A stretch of DNA of 64,000 nucleotides from JAHJQQ01 sp963737555 (GTDB lineage Bacteria; Pseudomonadota; Gammaproteobacteria; Thiohalobacterales; Thiohalobacteraceae). Below, one piece after another: positions 54,290 to 63,512 of this stretch. The stretch is taken from NCBI GenBank assembly GCA_963737555.1, contig CAVTTB010000007.1, positions 124,001-188,000 of the forward strand, given 5' to 3'. The notes under the pieces are model-generated. The model searched no databases. It was not told the origin of the DNA and saw nothing but the letters and a program-made list of their open reading frames with translations. Each line of letters starts with the position of its first letter. Position 1 is the first letter of the stretch. The position numbers and the translations under genes are program-made.

Positions 54290-54748
54290 ATGAATGCCAC
54301 TGCAGTCACGAACCCGCATTCCATGTTGCATCTTGGCGCCATCGGCGCCGGGATTCTCAGTTTCATCGCGTTGTACGTGTTGCTCGGCCTGGTGATTTTG
54401 TTTGCGCTGGCGTTCTTATCGGAACGCGTGCCCTCTGCCGCACTGTACGGCAGCTTCAAGATCATCGGCCTCGCCAGTTGGGCCGCACCGGGTTATATCG
54501 CCGCGCGCATCGCCGGCCAACGCGGCTGGCTGCACGGCGCACTCACGGGCATTGGCGTCGGTGCGCTGGTGACAGTATCGATGATGTTCACGTTCAGCTG
54601 GGAAGGCAGCGTGCACGCCCAAGTACGCGATTCCATGTTCAAGACGTTTGCGCTCGCTTGGCTGCTGTGTACCTTGGCGGGCGCGTCTTGCCGACATCAT
54701 CGCCGCGCGCAGTCGGCGCGGACGCGCTCGCGCATGAATCTGCCATGA
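54290..54748 (+). CDS. Predicted membrane protein, ~152 aa
   Basis: Three to four hydrophobic segments: LGAIGAGILSFIALYVLLGLVILFALAF, YGSFKIIGLASWAAPGYIAARIAG, GALTGIGVGALVTVSMMFTF and TFALAWLLCTLAGA. GYIAARIAGQRGWLHGALTG resembles small integral-membrane families (TIGR04086-like) with glycine-rich packing. Stop overlaps the next gene start (ATGA). Unknown function. Confidence 0.7.
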   Translation: MNATAVTNPHSMLHLGAIGAGILSFIALYVLLGLVILFALAFLSERVPSAALYGSFKIIGLASWAAPGYIAARIAGQRGWLHGALTGIGVGALVTVSMMFTFSWEGSVHAQVRDSMFKTFALAWLLCTLAGASCRHHRRAQSARTRSRMNLP

Positions 54749-55384
54749 ATCTGATCGATGCGTTCGCGCAGCCGCGCATGTTGTTCGCCTGCGCGAGCTT
54801 TGCCGCGTTGAACCTGTTGCTGGCCAAGGCGGAACAGCATGTCCTCGCCGCCCTGCCTGCACACAGCCTGCCGACCTGGGTAGCCGAGCATGTCTATCTG
54901 CCGCTCGCGCGCGTCTTCAGCCTCCTGCTGTTTATCGCGCTGGCCTATCCGGCCCTGTTCGGGCTGCGTGAGGCACCTTCCCTCATCGAGTTGCTGAACG
55001 GCGGCGAACAACGCGTCAGTCATCTCATCAATCTTGGTTTTCTGCTCAGCCTGTTGTTACCGCTGTTGCCCTTGTTCGGACGCCTGCCGTCTCTGGTGCT
55101 ACCGATCCAAAGTCTGTTGGCGGCCGCCATGCTGTTTCATTGGCTGGCCGCAGCGCGCGGCATCGAGGTCAATCTCTGGCCCGGCGGGATAACAGCGACC
55201 GCGATCGTGGTGTGGTTGGTGCTGGCGCAACGTCTGGCGGCATGGCTTGCCGAAGTCACTCATCGACCACAGCCAGTTGCACAGCGCCGACCGCGAACGG
55301 ATTTATTTCGAGAGCGCACTCTTGTTCTTTCAGGTGCCCGCCATTCTGCTGTATACCGTCGGCCTGGGCGAACAGCTACACTGA
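54745..55384 (+). CDS. Predicted polytopic membrane protein, frameshifted near 3' end
   Basis: ATG 54745 overlapping the previous stop. Hydrophobic helices around residues 10-26, 50-70, 95-120 and 125-165 (LINLGFLLSLLLPLLPLFGRLPSLVLPIQSLLAAAML). The end in the present frame runs on without homology; an indel near 55250 gives the more plausible tail (DRERIYFESALLFFQVPAILLYTVGLGEQLH) and a stop at 55384. About 213 aa. Unrecognised family; same operon as the HerA-like ATPase. Confidence 0.65.
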
Positions 55385-55433
55385 CGGAACCCGTTTCTAC
55401 GATTCACCGTTCGACAGCGTTGGGATATCCCGC

Positions 55434-56186
55434 ATGCACGACGAACAACTTCTGCGTTACAGCCGCCAGATCCTGTTGCCGGAATTCGGCGTCGAGGCAC
55501 AGGACCGTTTGCTCGCGGCGCGCGTGCTGATCATCGGCGCCGGCGGCCTGGGCTCACCGGTCGCGATGTATCTCGCCGCCGCCGGCGTCGGCACGCTGGT
55601 GATCGCCGATCCCGATGTCGTGGATCTCTCCAACCTGCAACGCCAGCTGCTGCATGGACAAGCCGATATCGGCCGCGCCAAGGTCGATTCGGCGCGCGAC
55701 CGCTTGGCCGCATTGAACCCGGATACGCAGGTGATCGCGTTACAGGAACGTTTGGAAGCTGCCGCGTTGCGCGCACAGATCGACACTGTCGATCTGGTGA
55801 TCGATGCCAGCGACAATTTCGCCACCCGTTACGCCGTCAATGCCGCCTGCGTCGCCGCGCGCAAGCCATTAGTGTCCGGCGCCGCCATTCGTATGGAAGG
55901 CCAGGTCGCGGTGTTCCGGCCCGACCTGCCCGACAGCCCCTGCTATCGCTGTTTATATCGCGACGGCACCGAGGTCGAACAGACCTGCGCGGAGAATGGT
56001 GTGCTCGCACCCATCGTCGGCATCGTCGGCAGCATTCAAGCCATGGAAGCGATCAAGGTGCTCACCGGTATCGGCGAAACACTGTGCGGGCGCCTGTTGA
56101 TCATCGATGCCAAGCGCATGGACATCCGCACACTTAAATTAAAACGCGACCCGACCTGCCCGGTGTGCGCGGCCACAAGCTCGTAG
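55434..56186 (+). CDS. moeB: ThiF/MoeB-family E1-like adenylyltransferase
   Basis: 250 aa. RYSRQILLPEFGVEAQDRLLAARVLIIGAGGLGSPVAMYLAAAGVGTLVIADPDVVDLSNLQRQLLH: Rossmann GxGGLG, with N.Q.QLLH, the family nucleotide-site Arg region. DLVIDASDNFATRYAVN, CYRCLYRD and the final CPVCA: two CxxC pairs for the structural zinc. Activates the C-terminus of the MoaD/ThiS carrier; MoeB vs ThiF cannot be separated by sequence alone here. No moaD/thiS adjacent. Start 55434. Confidence 0.92.
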   Translation: MHDEQLLRYSRQILLPEFGVEAQDRLLAARVLIIGAGGLGSPVAMYLAAAGVGTLVIADPDVVDLSNLQRQLLHGQADIGRAKVDSARDRLAALNPDTQVIALQERLEAAALRAQIDTVDLVIDASDNFATRYAVNAACVAARKPLVSGAAIRMEGQVAVFRPDLPDSPCYRCLYRDGTEVEQTCAENGVLAPIVGIVGSIQAMEAIKVLTGIGETLCGRLLIIDAKRMDIRTLKLKRDPTCPVCAATSS

Positions 56187-56263
56187 CTTGGATTGAACAA
56201 CGCGTGGGTCGACAGATTACGTGGTCGAGCAAACTGCAGGCATTACTCACGTTTAGCCGAAGC

Positions 56264-56653
56264 CTACGCGAGCGCCAAGGTCTCCAGGATCGCCTCGACC
56301 TCATCGTCCTCACTGCCCTCGTCCGCCAACGGGCAATGGTAGGTGACATACAGGATCAGATTGTCCGCGCGCAGATACCACTCGCGCCAGTAATTGCCCT
56401 CATCACTGTAGCTGAACTCCAAACCCTCGAAGTCCCCGAACTCAACCTCCGACGGCTCCGCCCCCGCTTCGAGATGCTCCTCCGCCATGTATTCCAGAAA
56501 CCCTGCATCGACCACCTCCTCCTGCTCCGACGCGCTGATCTCCAGCGCACCGCAACCCTCCGGATTGAACAAGGTCACGCCCTCGTCGTCGTGTTCCTCG
56601 TCCCAGTTGTCGGGGAGGTTGATGGACCAGAGATTGGATTCGTAGGTTTTCAT
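56264..56653 (-). CDS. Acidic conserved hypothetical protein, 129 aa
   Basis: Start MKTYESNLWSINLPDNWDEEHD at 56653. A small beta-rich domain: GVTLFNPEGCGALEISASEQ, a strongly acidic EPSEVEFGDFEGLEFSYSDEGNYWREWYLRADNLILYVTYHCPL, and a C-terminal helix (EVEAILETLAL). I associate it loosely with DUF3805-like folds but do not claim the family. Single gene on the minus strand, convergent with moeB. Confidence 0.7.
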   Translation of the reverse strand: MKTYESNLWSINLPDNWDEEHDDEGVTLFNPEGCGALEISASEQEEVVDAGFLEYMAEEHLEAGAEPSEVEFGDFEGLEFSYSDEGNYWREWYLRADNLILYVTYHCPLADEGSEDDEVEAILETLALA

Positions 56654-56792
56654 TGAGAGAGCTCTTATGTAGGTTGCTTCTGAATACATAGCACATTTAT
56701 CAGACTCACAACACACTACGATAACCGCGGGAACCAATAAGAAACATCCCCGCCAGATGGAACAAAGATCATTTTCTTCCATACTCACACAG

Positions 56793-57095
56793 TCAACCCA
56801 ACCAGCCAAACGCTCTATAAATGCAAAAGCTACATCGCACCCAACGCGGCATCTCGCTCATGTTCATTCTGAACAATGGAATTTCTTGGCACAAGCGACA
56901 GCCTGCGGCCACACTGAAATCAATGTCTTCGGATGGGACTCTGTTATCACGATATTCGGCCATTTTTCCACAAGGGCAAGCCACGGACAGCACGCCTTGA
57001 ACAAGGCATGCTCCACGCAATGAATTAACATGACCCACAGTAGATGATGAACCACTCGCTTTTGAAACGGCTTTACGGATTTTCTGATCCGACAT
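56793..57095 (-). CDS. Possible small Cys-containing protein in AT-rich island
   Basis: 100 aa from the ATG at 57095 (MSDQKIRKAVSKASG), preceded by GGGGAAAG at good spacing. GACLVQGVLSVACPCGKMAEYRDNR and GCRLCQEIPLF contain CPC and CRLC pairs that could form a zinc site. The codon choice is AT-richer than that of neighbours, in line with an acquired gene, but the ORF could be chance. Homology unknown. Confidence 0.35.
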   Translation of the reverse strand: MSDQKIRKAVSKASGSSSTVGHVNSLRGACLVQGVLSVACPCGKMAEYRDNRVPSEDIDFSVAAGCRLCQEIPLFRMNMSEMPRWVRCSFCIYRAFGWLG

Positions 57096-57458
57096 TCTTT
57101 CCCCACTGCGAACCCAATATAGTGGCGCATCAATTCTCGCACTCAATGGTTCGGCATACAGACCGTTCAGATCTCTATGCATCGCCTCATGCAACATTGG
57201 AAGCTGTGCCACTTATCAGATCGACTGACCCGATAAGATCCTAGATCATCAGACTCCATAGAACACACCAACCGAATGCTCATTTATACGCTCCAGGATC
57301 GATCCCAATATAGGTCTTCATTTAGAGATCGTAGCCTAGGTTGTGCGGATACGAAACCCGGCCTCACCGCATTCGACTCAGGCTACTAATGCCACCCCAC
57401 CCCGTAGGCGCAGCCGAGCATCGCAGGGGCAATCGGGACAAGCGCGCCGCCTGTCTGA

Positions 57459-57605
57459 GCCGCCCTGTTTTTAGGGCGGCGAGTTCGGCGCGCGCCGATT
57501 GCACCGAGAAGCGCAGGGAACCCGCGCATGATTTTTTAGGGCGGGCCAGCCTTCGGGCCGCCTTTCTTTTGGGTACTTTTCTTTGGCGGAGCAAAGAAAA
57601 GTACC
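57459..57605. repeat. Cluster of stable hairpins (dispersed repeat type)
   Basis: Hairpin 1: GCCGCCCT-GTTTTT-AGGGCGGC at 57459-57480. A GC-rich imperfect hairpin around 57541-57562. Hairpin 3: GGTACTTTTCTTTG / CAAAGAAAAGTACC, a 14-bp perfect stem, at 57572-57605. The GGTACTTTTCTTTG-type inverted pair occurs intergenically in many gammaproteobacteria (recalled), with unknown role. May be a structured RNA or a mobile REP relative. Confidence 0.75.
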
Positions 57606-57709
57606 TCGCCCAGCCAGGGCGAAAGGAAGGCGGTCAAGCGCGGGACAACGGCCAAGCTCTCCGCACCAGGCAGCATAACATCGTGCCCACGCTCACACAC
57701 GGGACACGA

Positions 57710-58594
57710 TCAATGCCGCGTCCTCGGCACACTCGGCTGATGATCCGCCGCCGCAAACAGCTTCTCCACATCCACCGGATCGAACAGATAATTCTGATTG
57801 CAGAACTCGCAATCGACACTCACCTGCCCCTGCTCGGCGATGATGCCCTGCACCTCGGCATAGCCTAGGCTGCGCAGCACCGTCTCGATGCGTTCGCGCG
57901 TGCAGGTACAGCGGAAACTCACCGGCTCCGGCTCGAACAGGCGCACGTCTTCCTCGTGGAACAGACGCCGCAGCACTTCGCGTTGCGGCAATTCCAGGAG
58001 TTCCTGATCGCTGAGCGTATCGGCGAGTTGACCGGCGCGATTCCAGGCATCGTCGTCCTCGGTCTCGCCGGGCAGCACCTGCAATAACATGCCGGCGGCG
58101 CGCTCGTCGTTCGCACTCAACCACAGGCGCGTGGCGAGTTGTTCGGAACGCACGAAATAATCTTCCAACGCGCGCGCGAGGTTCTCTTCGCCTTCCAGCG
58201 CGACGATGCCTTGATAACGTTCGCGGTCGCCGCCTTGATCGAGGGTGATGGCGAGTCGCGCCTTACCCACCAATTGCGCGAGCGGACCGGGCAGCACCGG
58301 ATCGGTCCAGTGCGCCAGCCCACGCAGCGTGCGATCGGATTTCGCTTGCACCACGATCATCGACACCGGGCCATCGCCCTGGATTTGCAGGATCAGCGAA
58401 CCGTTGAATTTGATGGTGGTGATCAGCAGTGCGGCGGCGGCCATGGCCTGGCCGAGCAGTTCGCGCACCGGTTCGGGATAGTCGCGGCGTTCCAGGATGG
58501 CGCGCCAGGTCGCATCGAGATGCACCAGTTCGCCGCGCACATTGGTGCGCTCGAAGACGAACCGGCTTAGTACATCACTGTCGCGTTGAGTCAT
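57710..58594 (-). CDS. hslO: Redox-regulated chaperone Hsp33
   Basis: 294 aa. RFVFERTNVRGELVHLDATWRAIL, PVSMIVVQAKSDRTLRGLAHW and, at the C-terminus, the zinc/redox centre RCTCTRERIETVL followed by VDCEFCNQNYLF (CxC plus CxxC). Oxidation releases zinc and activates chaperone holding. Start MTQRDSDVLSRF at 58594. Repeats of the GCCAAG kind occupy the space to gatB. Confidence 0.96.
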   Translation of the reverse strand: MTQRDSDVLSRFVFERTNVRGELVHLDATWRAILERRDYPEPVRELLGQAMAAAALLITTIKFNGSLILQIQGDGPVSMIVVQAKSDRTLRGLAHWTDPVLPGPLAQLVGKARLAITLDQGGDRERYQGIVALEGEENLARALEDYFVRSEQLATRLWLSANDERAAGMLLQVLPGETEDDDAWNRAGQLADTLSDQELLELPQREVLRRLFHEEDVRLFEPEPVSFRCTCTRERIETVLRSLGYAEVQGIIAEQGQVSVDCEFCNQNYLFDPVDVEKLFAAADHQPSVPRTRH

Positions 58595-58633
58595 GCTGTG
58601 TTGCTCGATCTTGGCAAATATTTCTTGAACCGC

Positions 58634-58811
58634 CAAGACGCGCAAGATCAAGAAAAGTTGTTGCGAACCGCCAAGGCGCCAAGGACGCCAAGAAAACCGT
58701 TTATGGTAAAAACCCAATGATGACATCTATCACTTACAATACTCTTGGCGATCTCTTGGCGTCTTGGCGGTTCACCTAGGGTTCTTGGCGCCTTGGCGTC
58801 TTGGCGGTTCA
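58634..58811. repeat. Inverted GCCAAG-type repeat cluster, locus 1
   Basis: GAACCGCCAAGGCGCCAAGG and relatives near 58670-58695, and the inverse (CTTGGCGTCTTGGCGGTTC) at 58754-58810. The left and right arms can pair across a ~50-nt AT-rich middle. The 3' arm reaches into the 3' end of gatB and contributes its last codons. Same family as 61797-61920. Confidence 0.88.
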
Positions 58812-60265
58812 ATCACTAACCCGCCAACATGCTTCTTCAGCAGCTCGTTGAGCTGCGCCGGGTTGGCCTTGCCGCCCATCGCCTTCATCACCTGACCGAC
58901 AAAGAAGCCGAGCAGTTTGTCCTGGCCGGCGCGGTAACCTTCGACCTGCTTCGGATTCTTGTCCATGATGTCTTTGATCGCCGCTTCGATGGCGCCGGTG
59001 TCGGTGATCTGCTTGAGGCCTTTCTTGTCGATGACGGCGTCGGCATCGCCTTCGCCGTTCCACATCGCTTCGAAGACATCTTTGGCGATCTTGCCGGAGA
59101 TGGTGTTGTCGAGGATGCGTTTGATCATGCCGGCCAGCAGCGCGGCACTCACCGGCGAATCGCCGATCTCTTTGTTGTCCTTGTTGAGGAAGCCGGAAAC
59201 ATCACCCATCACCCAGTTGGCGCACAGCTTGGCTTCGCTGCCGACCGCCTTGACGACGGCCTCGTAGTAATCGGCCAACTCGCGCGTGCGCGGTGAGCAC
59301 GGCGGCGTCGTAGGCGGATCAAGTCGTATTGCTCGACAAAGCGCAGCTTTTTCGCGTCCGGCAGTTCCGGCAGGGTCGCGCGCACTTGTTCGATGAACGC
59401 GTCATCGAGTTCGACCGGCAGCAGATCCGGATCGGGGAAATAGCGGTAGTCGTTGGCTTCTTCCTTGGCGCGCATGGAGCGCGTTTCGTCCTTGTTGGCG
59501 TCGTACAGACGCGTTTCCTGGACGATCTTGCCGCCGTTTTCGATCACCTCGATCTGCCGTTCGACTTCGATAGTTGATCGCCTTCTCGACATAGCGGAAC
59601 GAGTTGATGTTCTTGATTTCGGCGCGGGTGCCGAATTCCTTCTGGCCTTTCGGCCGCACCGATACGTTGGCGTCGCAGCGGAACGAGCCTTCCTGCATGT
59701 TGCCGTCGCAGATTTCCAGATAGCGCACCAGCGAGTGGATCTTTTTCATGTACGCGACCGCTTCTTTCGCGGAACGCATATCCGGTTCGGAGACGATTTC
59801 CAGCAACGGCGTGCCGGCGCGATTCAGATCGATGCCGGTCTGACCGTGAAAATCTTCGTGCAGCGATTTGCCGGCATCTTCTTCCAGATGCGCGCGGGTC
59901 ACGCCGATGCGCTTGGTGCTGCCGTCTTCGAGTTCGATGTCCAAGATGCCCGTGCTGCACGATGGGCAGTTCGTACTGGCTGATCTGATAGCCCTTGGGC
60001 AGATCGGGATAGAAATAATTCTTGCGCGCGAACACCGAACGCGGCGCGACCGTCGAGCCGGTGGCCAGGCCGAACTTCAGCCGCCATGCGCACCGCTTCT
60101 TTATTCAACACCGGCAACACGCCCGGCATGCCGAGATCGACCGCGCAGGCCTGCGTGTTCGGTTCGGCGCCGTAGGCGGTCGCGGCGCGCCGAGAAGATC
60201 TTGCTCTTGGTCGCCAGCTGCGCGTGAATCTCAAGCCCGATGACTGTTTCCCATTCCATATTCAT
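58772..60265 (-). CDS. gatB: Aspartyl/glutamyl-tRNA amidotransferase subunit B, several frameshifts
   Basis: Start MNMEWETVIGLEIHAQLATKSKIFS at 60265. Blocks in successive frames: TAYGAEPNTQACAVDLGMPGVLPVLN, NYFYPDLPKGYQISQYELPIV, LDIELEDGSTKRIGVTRAHLEEDAGKSLHE, AGTPLLEIVSEPDM, GSFRCDANVSVRPKG and KEEANDYRYFPDPDLLPVEL. Indels near 60195, 60080, 59955, 59575 and 59300. The tail domain (YDLIR..., then NELLKKHVGG) ends in repeat-derived EPPRRQGAKNPR. Transamidates Glu-tRNAGln / Asp-tRNAAsn. Confidence 0.93.
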
Positions 60266-60270
60266 CAACC

Positions 60271-61732
60271 TCAGTTGAAACCGTGCGGCGCGCGCTGATG
60301 CCAGTCGGTCACCTGCTGATACTGGTGCGCGACGTTGAGCAGGCGCGCCTCGTCGAAATAATTGCCGATCAGTTGCAGGCCCACCGGCAGATCGTGGGCG
60401 AAACCGGCCGGAATGGACATGCCGGGCAGGCCGGCGAGATTGACGGCGATGGTGTAGATGTCGGACAGATACATGGTCACCGGATCGTTGAATTTCTCGC
60501 CGAGCTTGAACGCGACGGTCGGCGAGGTCGGGCCCAGGATCACATCGACCTTCTCGAAGGCCTGCTTGAAATCGTCGGCGATCAGATGGCGCACCTGCTG
60601 CGCCTTCAGATAATAGGCATCGTAATAACCGGCCGACAGCGCGTAGGTGCCGATCATGATGCGGCGCTTCACTTCCGGACCGAAGCCTTCGCCGCGCGAA
60701 CGCTTGTAGAGGTCTTCGAGGTCTTTCGGATTCTCGCAGCGATAACCGAAGCGCACGCCGTCGAAGCGCGACAGGTTCGACGGAGCACTCGGCCGGCGCG
60801 ACGACGTAATAGGTCGGCACGGCCAGCGCGGTATTCGGCAGGGTGATCTCGACCGGTTCGGCACCGAGTCTCTTCAATTCCTCGATGGCCGCCTGGATCG
60901 ACGTCACCGACCGCGGGATCGAGGCCCTCACCGAAATATTCCTTGGGCAGACCGATCTTCAGGCCCTTGAGGCTGTTGCCCAGCGCGGCGCGGTAATCGT
61001 CAACCGGGACGGTCGACGCTGGTGGAGTCGCGCGCATCGAAGCCGGCCATGGCTCTGCAGCATGATCGCGGCATCTTCGGCGCGTGCGCGTCATCGGGCC
61101 GGCCTGATCCAGGCTGGAGGCAAAGGCGATCATGCCGTAGCGCGATACGCGACCGTAGGTCGGCTTGATGCCGGTGAGGCCGCACAGCGCGGCCGGCTGA
61201 CGGATGGAACCGCCGGTGTCGGTGCCGGTCGCGGCCGGCGCCAGGCGCGCGGCCACCGCAGCGGCGGAACCGCCCGAGGAACCGCCCGGCACCACGTCCA
61301 GATTCCAGGGATTCTTCACCGGACCGTAGAAACTGGTCTCGTTGGACGAGCCCATGGCGAACTCGTCCATGTTGGTCTTGCCGAGCATCACCGCACCGGC
61401 GGCGGCGAGTTTGCCGGTGACGGTCGCGTCGTAGGGCGCGATGAAGTTATCCAGCATCTTCGAGCCGCAGCTGGTGCGGACACCGTCGGTGCAGAAGATG
61501 TCCTTGTGCGCGTAGGGGATACCCAGCAGCGGGCCGGCTCTCGCCGGCGGCGATGCGCGCATCGGCGGCACGCGCCTGAGCCAGCGCGCCCTCGGCGGTC
61601 ACGGTGACGAAGCAGTTGAGCCTGGCATCGAGCTGCTCGATGCGGCCGAGGAAGTGCCGCGTCAGCTCCTCGCTGGAGAATGTCTTCGGCCTGCAGGCCA
61701 GCGGCCAGTTCGGCTATGGTCTTGTTATGCAT
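60271..61732 (-). CDS. gatA: Aspartyl/glutamyl-tRNA amidotransferase subunit A, several frameshifts
   Basis: Start MHNKTIAELAAGLQAED at 61732. LLGIPYAHKDIFCTDGVRTSCGSKML has the catalytic Lys; VVPGGSSGGSAAAVAARLAPAATGTDTGGSIRQPAALCG has the amidase-signature serines; PTYGRVSRYGMIAFASSLDQAGPM follows. The C-terminal parts (FDGVRFGYRCENPKDLEDLY, GEGFGPEVKRRIMIGTYALS) are in other frames; at least five indels (about 61680, 61545, 61080, 60910, 60780). Gap of 5 nt to gatB. Confidence 0.93.
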
Positions 61733-61796
61733 GGTGATTAAATACTCTTGAACGGCCAATGCGACGATGAACCGCCGACGGCACGCCAGAATTGGG

Positions 61797-61920
61797 AACC
61801 GCCAAGACGCCAAGGACGCCAAGGGTGCCAATGAAAAATCGTTTGTTTTTCACTAGCTCATCTTGGCGTCTTGGCGTCTTGGCGGTTCAATAGGTTTCTC
61901 GGCGTTTCGCCCTGGCGGTT
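61797..61920. repeat. Inverted GCCAAG-type repeat cluster, locus 2
   Basis: GAACCGCCAAGACGCCAAGG at 61797 and its inverted counterpart (CTTGGCGTCTTGGCGGTTC) ending near 61890, separated by about 35 nt; a degenerate third arm follows to 61920. Located between gatA and gatC, so it interrupts the amidotransferase operon. Confidence 0.9.
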
Positions 61921-61926
61921 CAAAAC

Positions 61927-62215
61927 CTACTCGATGACCTTCGGCACCAGATACAGCCCGACCTCGACTTTCGGGGCATGTGCCTGGAATTTGTCGCGCA
62001 GATTCTGCTCGGTGACGATGTCTTCGCGCAGGCGCTGGCTGGTGTCCAGCGGATGCGCCATCGGCAGCACGCCGCTGCAATCCACGGCATTGAGCTGTTC
62101 AACGAAGGCGAGGATGTTGGACAGGTTGCGCGCATACTCCGGCACATCCTGGGCATCGACCCCCAGACGCGCGAGGTGTGCGATCTTCTGCACTTCGGAT
62201 AGAATCCAATGCCAT
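61927..62215 (-). CDS. gatC: Aspartyl/glutamyl-tRNA amidotransferase subunit C, frameshifted near start
   Basis: About 96 aa. ILSEVQKIAHLARLGVDAQDVPEYARNLSNILAFVEQLNAVD, then GVLPMAHPLDTSQRLREDIVTEQNLRDKFQAHAPKVEVGLYLVPKVIE, the typical GatC. The natural start MALDSI is in another frame (ATG at 62215), so one indel near 62195 is implied. First gene of the gatC-(repeat)-gatA-gatB operon, divergent from mreB. Confidence 0.92.
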
Positions 62216-62384
62216 ACAACCGCTCCTGTAGCAAAGTCGCAGCCGCTGACGTAGCTGGCGCTGCAAAACGCGAAAATTAGCACACTTAGCGCCTTGCCCA
62301 AAGCCCTAGAGGTTGCTAAATTACGCCATCTTTTTTGCAGGGCCCGATTCTGGCGAGCCCGCTGACCCCAAGGCACCCTTACGC
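62216..62384. other. Divergent gatC / mreB promoter region
   Basis: About 170 bases that must contain both promoters. CTGTAGCAAAGTCGCAGCC near 62230 belongs to a short palindromic area; no clear -35/-10 pairs identified. Confidence 0.4.
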
Positions 62385-63439
62385 ATGTTTGGCTTTAAAC
62401 GAATTCTTGGCATGTTCTCCAATGATCTGTCGATCGACCTGGGAACCGCCAACACCCTGATTTATGTCCGCGGTCGTGGCATTGTCCTCAACGAACCTTC
62501 AGTGGTCGCCATCCGTCAGGATCGCGGACCGGGCGGTCCCAAGAGCATTGCGGCGGTCGGTCTGGAGGCCAAAGCCATGCTTGGGCCGCACGCCCGGCAA
62601 CATCACCGCCATCCGTCCGCTGAAGGACGGCGTGATCGCCGACTTCACCGTCACCGAGAAGATGCTCCAGCATTTCATCCACAAGGTGCATGAGGGGCGC
62701 TTCTTCCGGCCGAGCCCGCGGGTGCTGATCTGCGTGCCCTGCGGTTCGACGCAGGTCGAGCGTCGCGCCATCAAGGAATCCGCCGCCGGCGCCGGCGCGC
62801 GCGAGGTGTATCTGATCGAAGAACCCATGGCTGCGGCGATCGGCGCCGGCATGCCGGTCGACGAGGCGCGCGGTTCGATGGTGCTGGACATCGGCGGCGG
62901 CACCTCGGAAGTCGCGGTGATTTCGCTCAACGGTATTGTGTACTCCGCCTCGGTGCGCATCGGCGGCGATCGCTTCGATGACGCCATCGTGAATTATGTG
63001 CGCCGCAACTACGGCACGCTGATCGGCGAAGCGACCGCCGAACGCATCAAGCATGCCGTCGGCTCGGCCTTCCCCGGCAACGAAGTGACGCGAGATCGAA
63101 GTGAAGGGCCGCAATCTGGCGCAGGGCATTCCGCGCAGCTTCACGCTCAACAGCAACGAAATCCTCGAAGCCCTGCAGGAACCGCTGGCCGGCATCGTCG
63201 GCGCGGTGAAAATCGCCTTGGAACAGACCCCGCCGGAACTCGGTTCGGACGTTGCCGAGCGCGGCATCGTGCTCACCGGCGGTGGCGCGCTGTTGAAGGA
63301 CATCGACCGCCTGCTGATGGAAGAAACCGGCCTGCCGGTCGTCGTCGCCGACGATCCGCTCACCTGCGTGGCGCGCGGCGGTGGCCGGGCCCTGGAGATG
63401 ATGGACGAGCGCGGCGGCGAAGTGTTCTGCGTCGAATAA
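62385..63439 (+). CDS. mreB: Rod-shape-determining actin-like protein MreB, frameshifted
   Basis: ATG 62385: MFGFKRILGMFSNDLSIDLGTANTLIYVRGRGIVLNEPSVVAIRQD, the phosphate 1 loop. Then (second frame) TAIRPLKDGVIADFTVTEKMLQHFIHKV, PRVLICVPCGSTQVERRAI, IEEPMAAAIGAGMPV and DIGGGTSEVAVISL, and (third frame) GRNLAQGIPRSFTLNSNEI and IVLTGGGALLKDIDRLL. Indels near 62585 and 63090. Standard length once fixed (~347 aa). MreB polymers guide lateral wall synthesis; mreC follows. Confidence 0.95.
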
Positions 63440-63512
63440 CGACGCGCGGGATTCGGGGCGAGGATGAAGCGATAGCCAACAATTCATACACCCTCGCCCC
63501 TAGCACCTTTTC

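Larger units (their letters stand above)
56654..57709. other. About 1 kb of sparse, partly AT-rich sequence with hairpin-rich repeat
   Basis: Between the acidic hypothetical and hslO. The left part (56700-57300) is clearly richer in A/T than the window average and holds one doubtful gene at 56793-57095. The right part (57455-57610) is a chain of hairpins, listed separately. No other gene supported. Confidence 0.6.

Noticed and set aside
58634..61920. CRISPR array from the repeated GCCAAG units
   Set aside because: Units are inverted pairs with no regular spacers and no cas genes.
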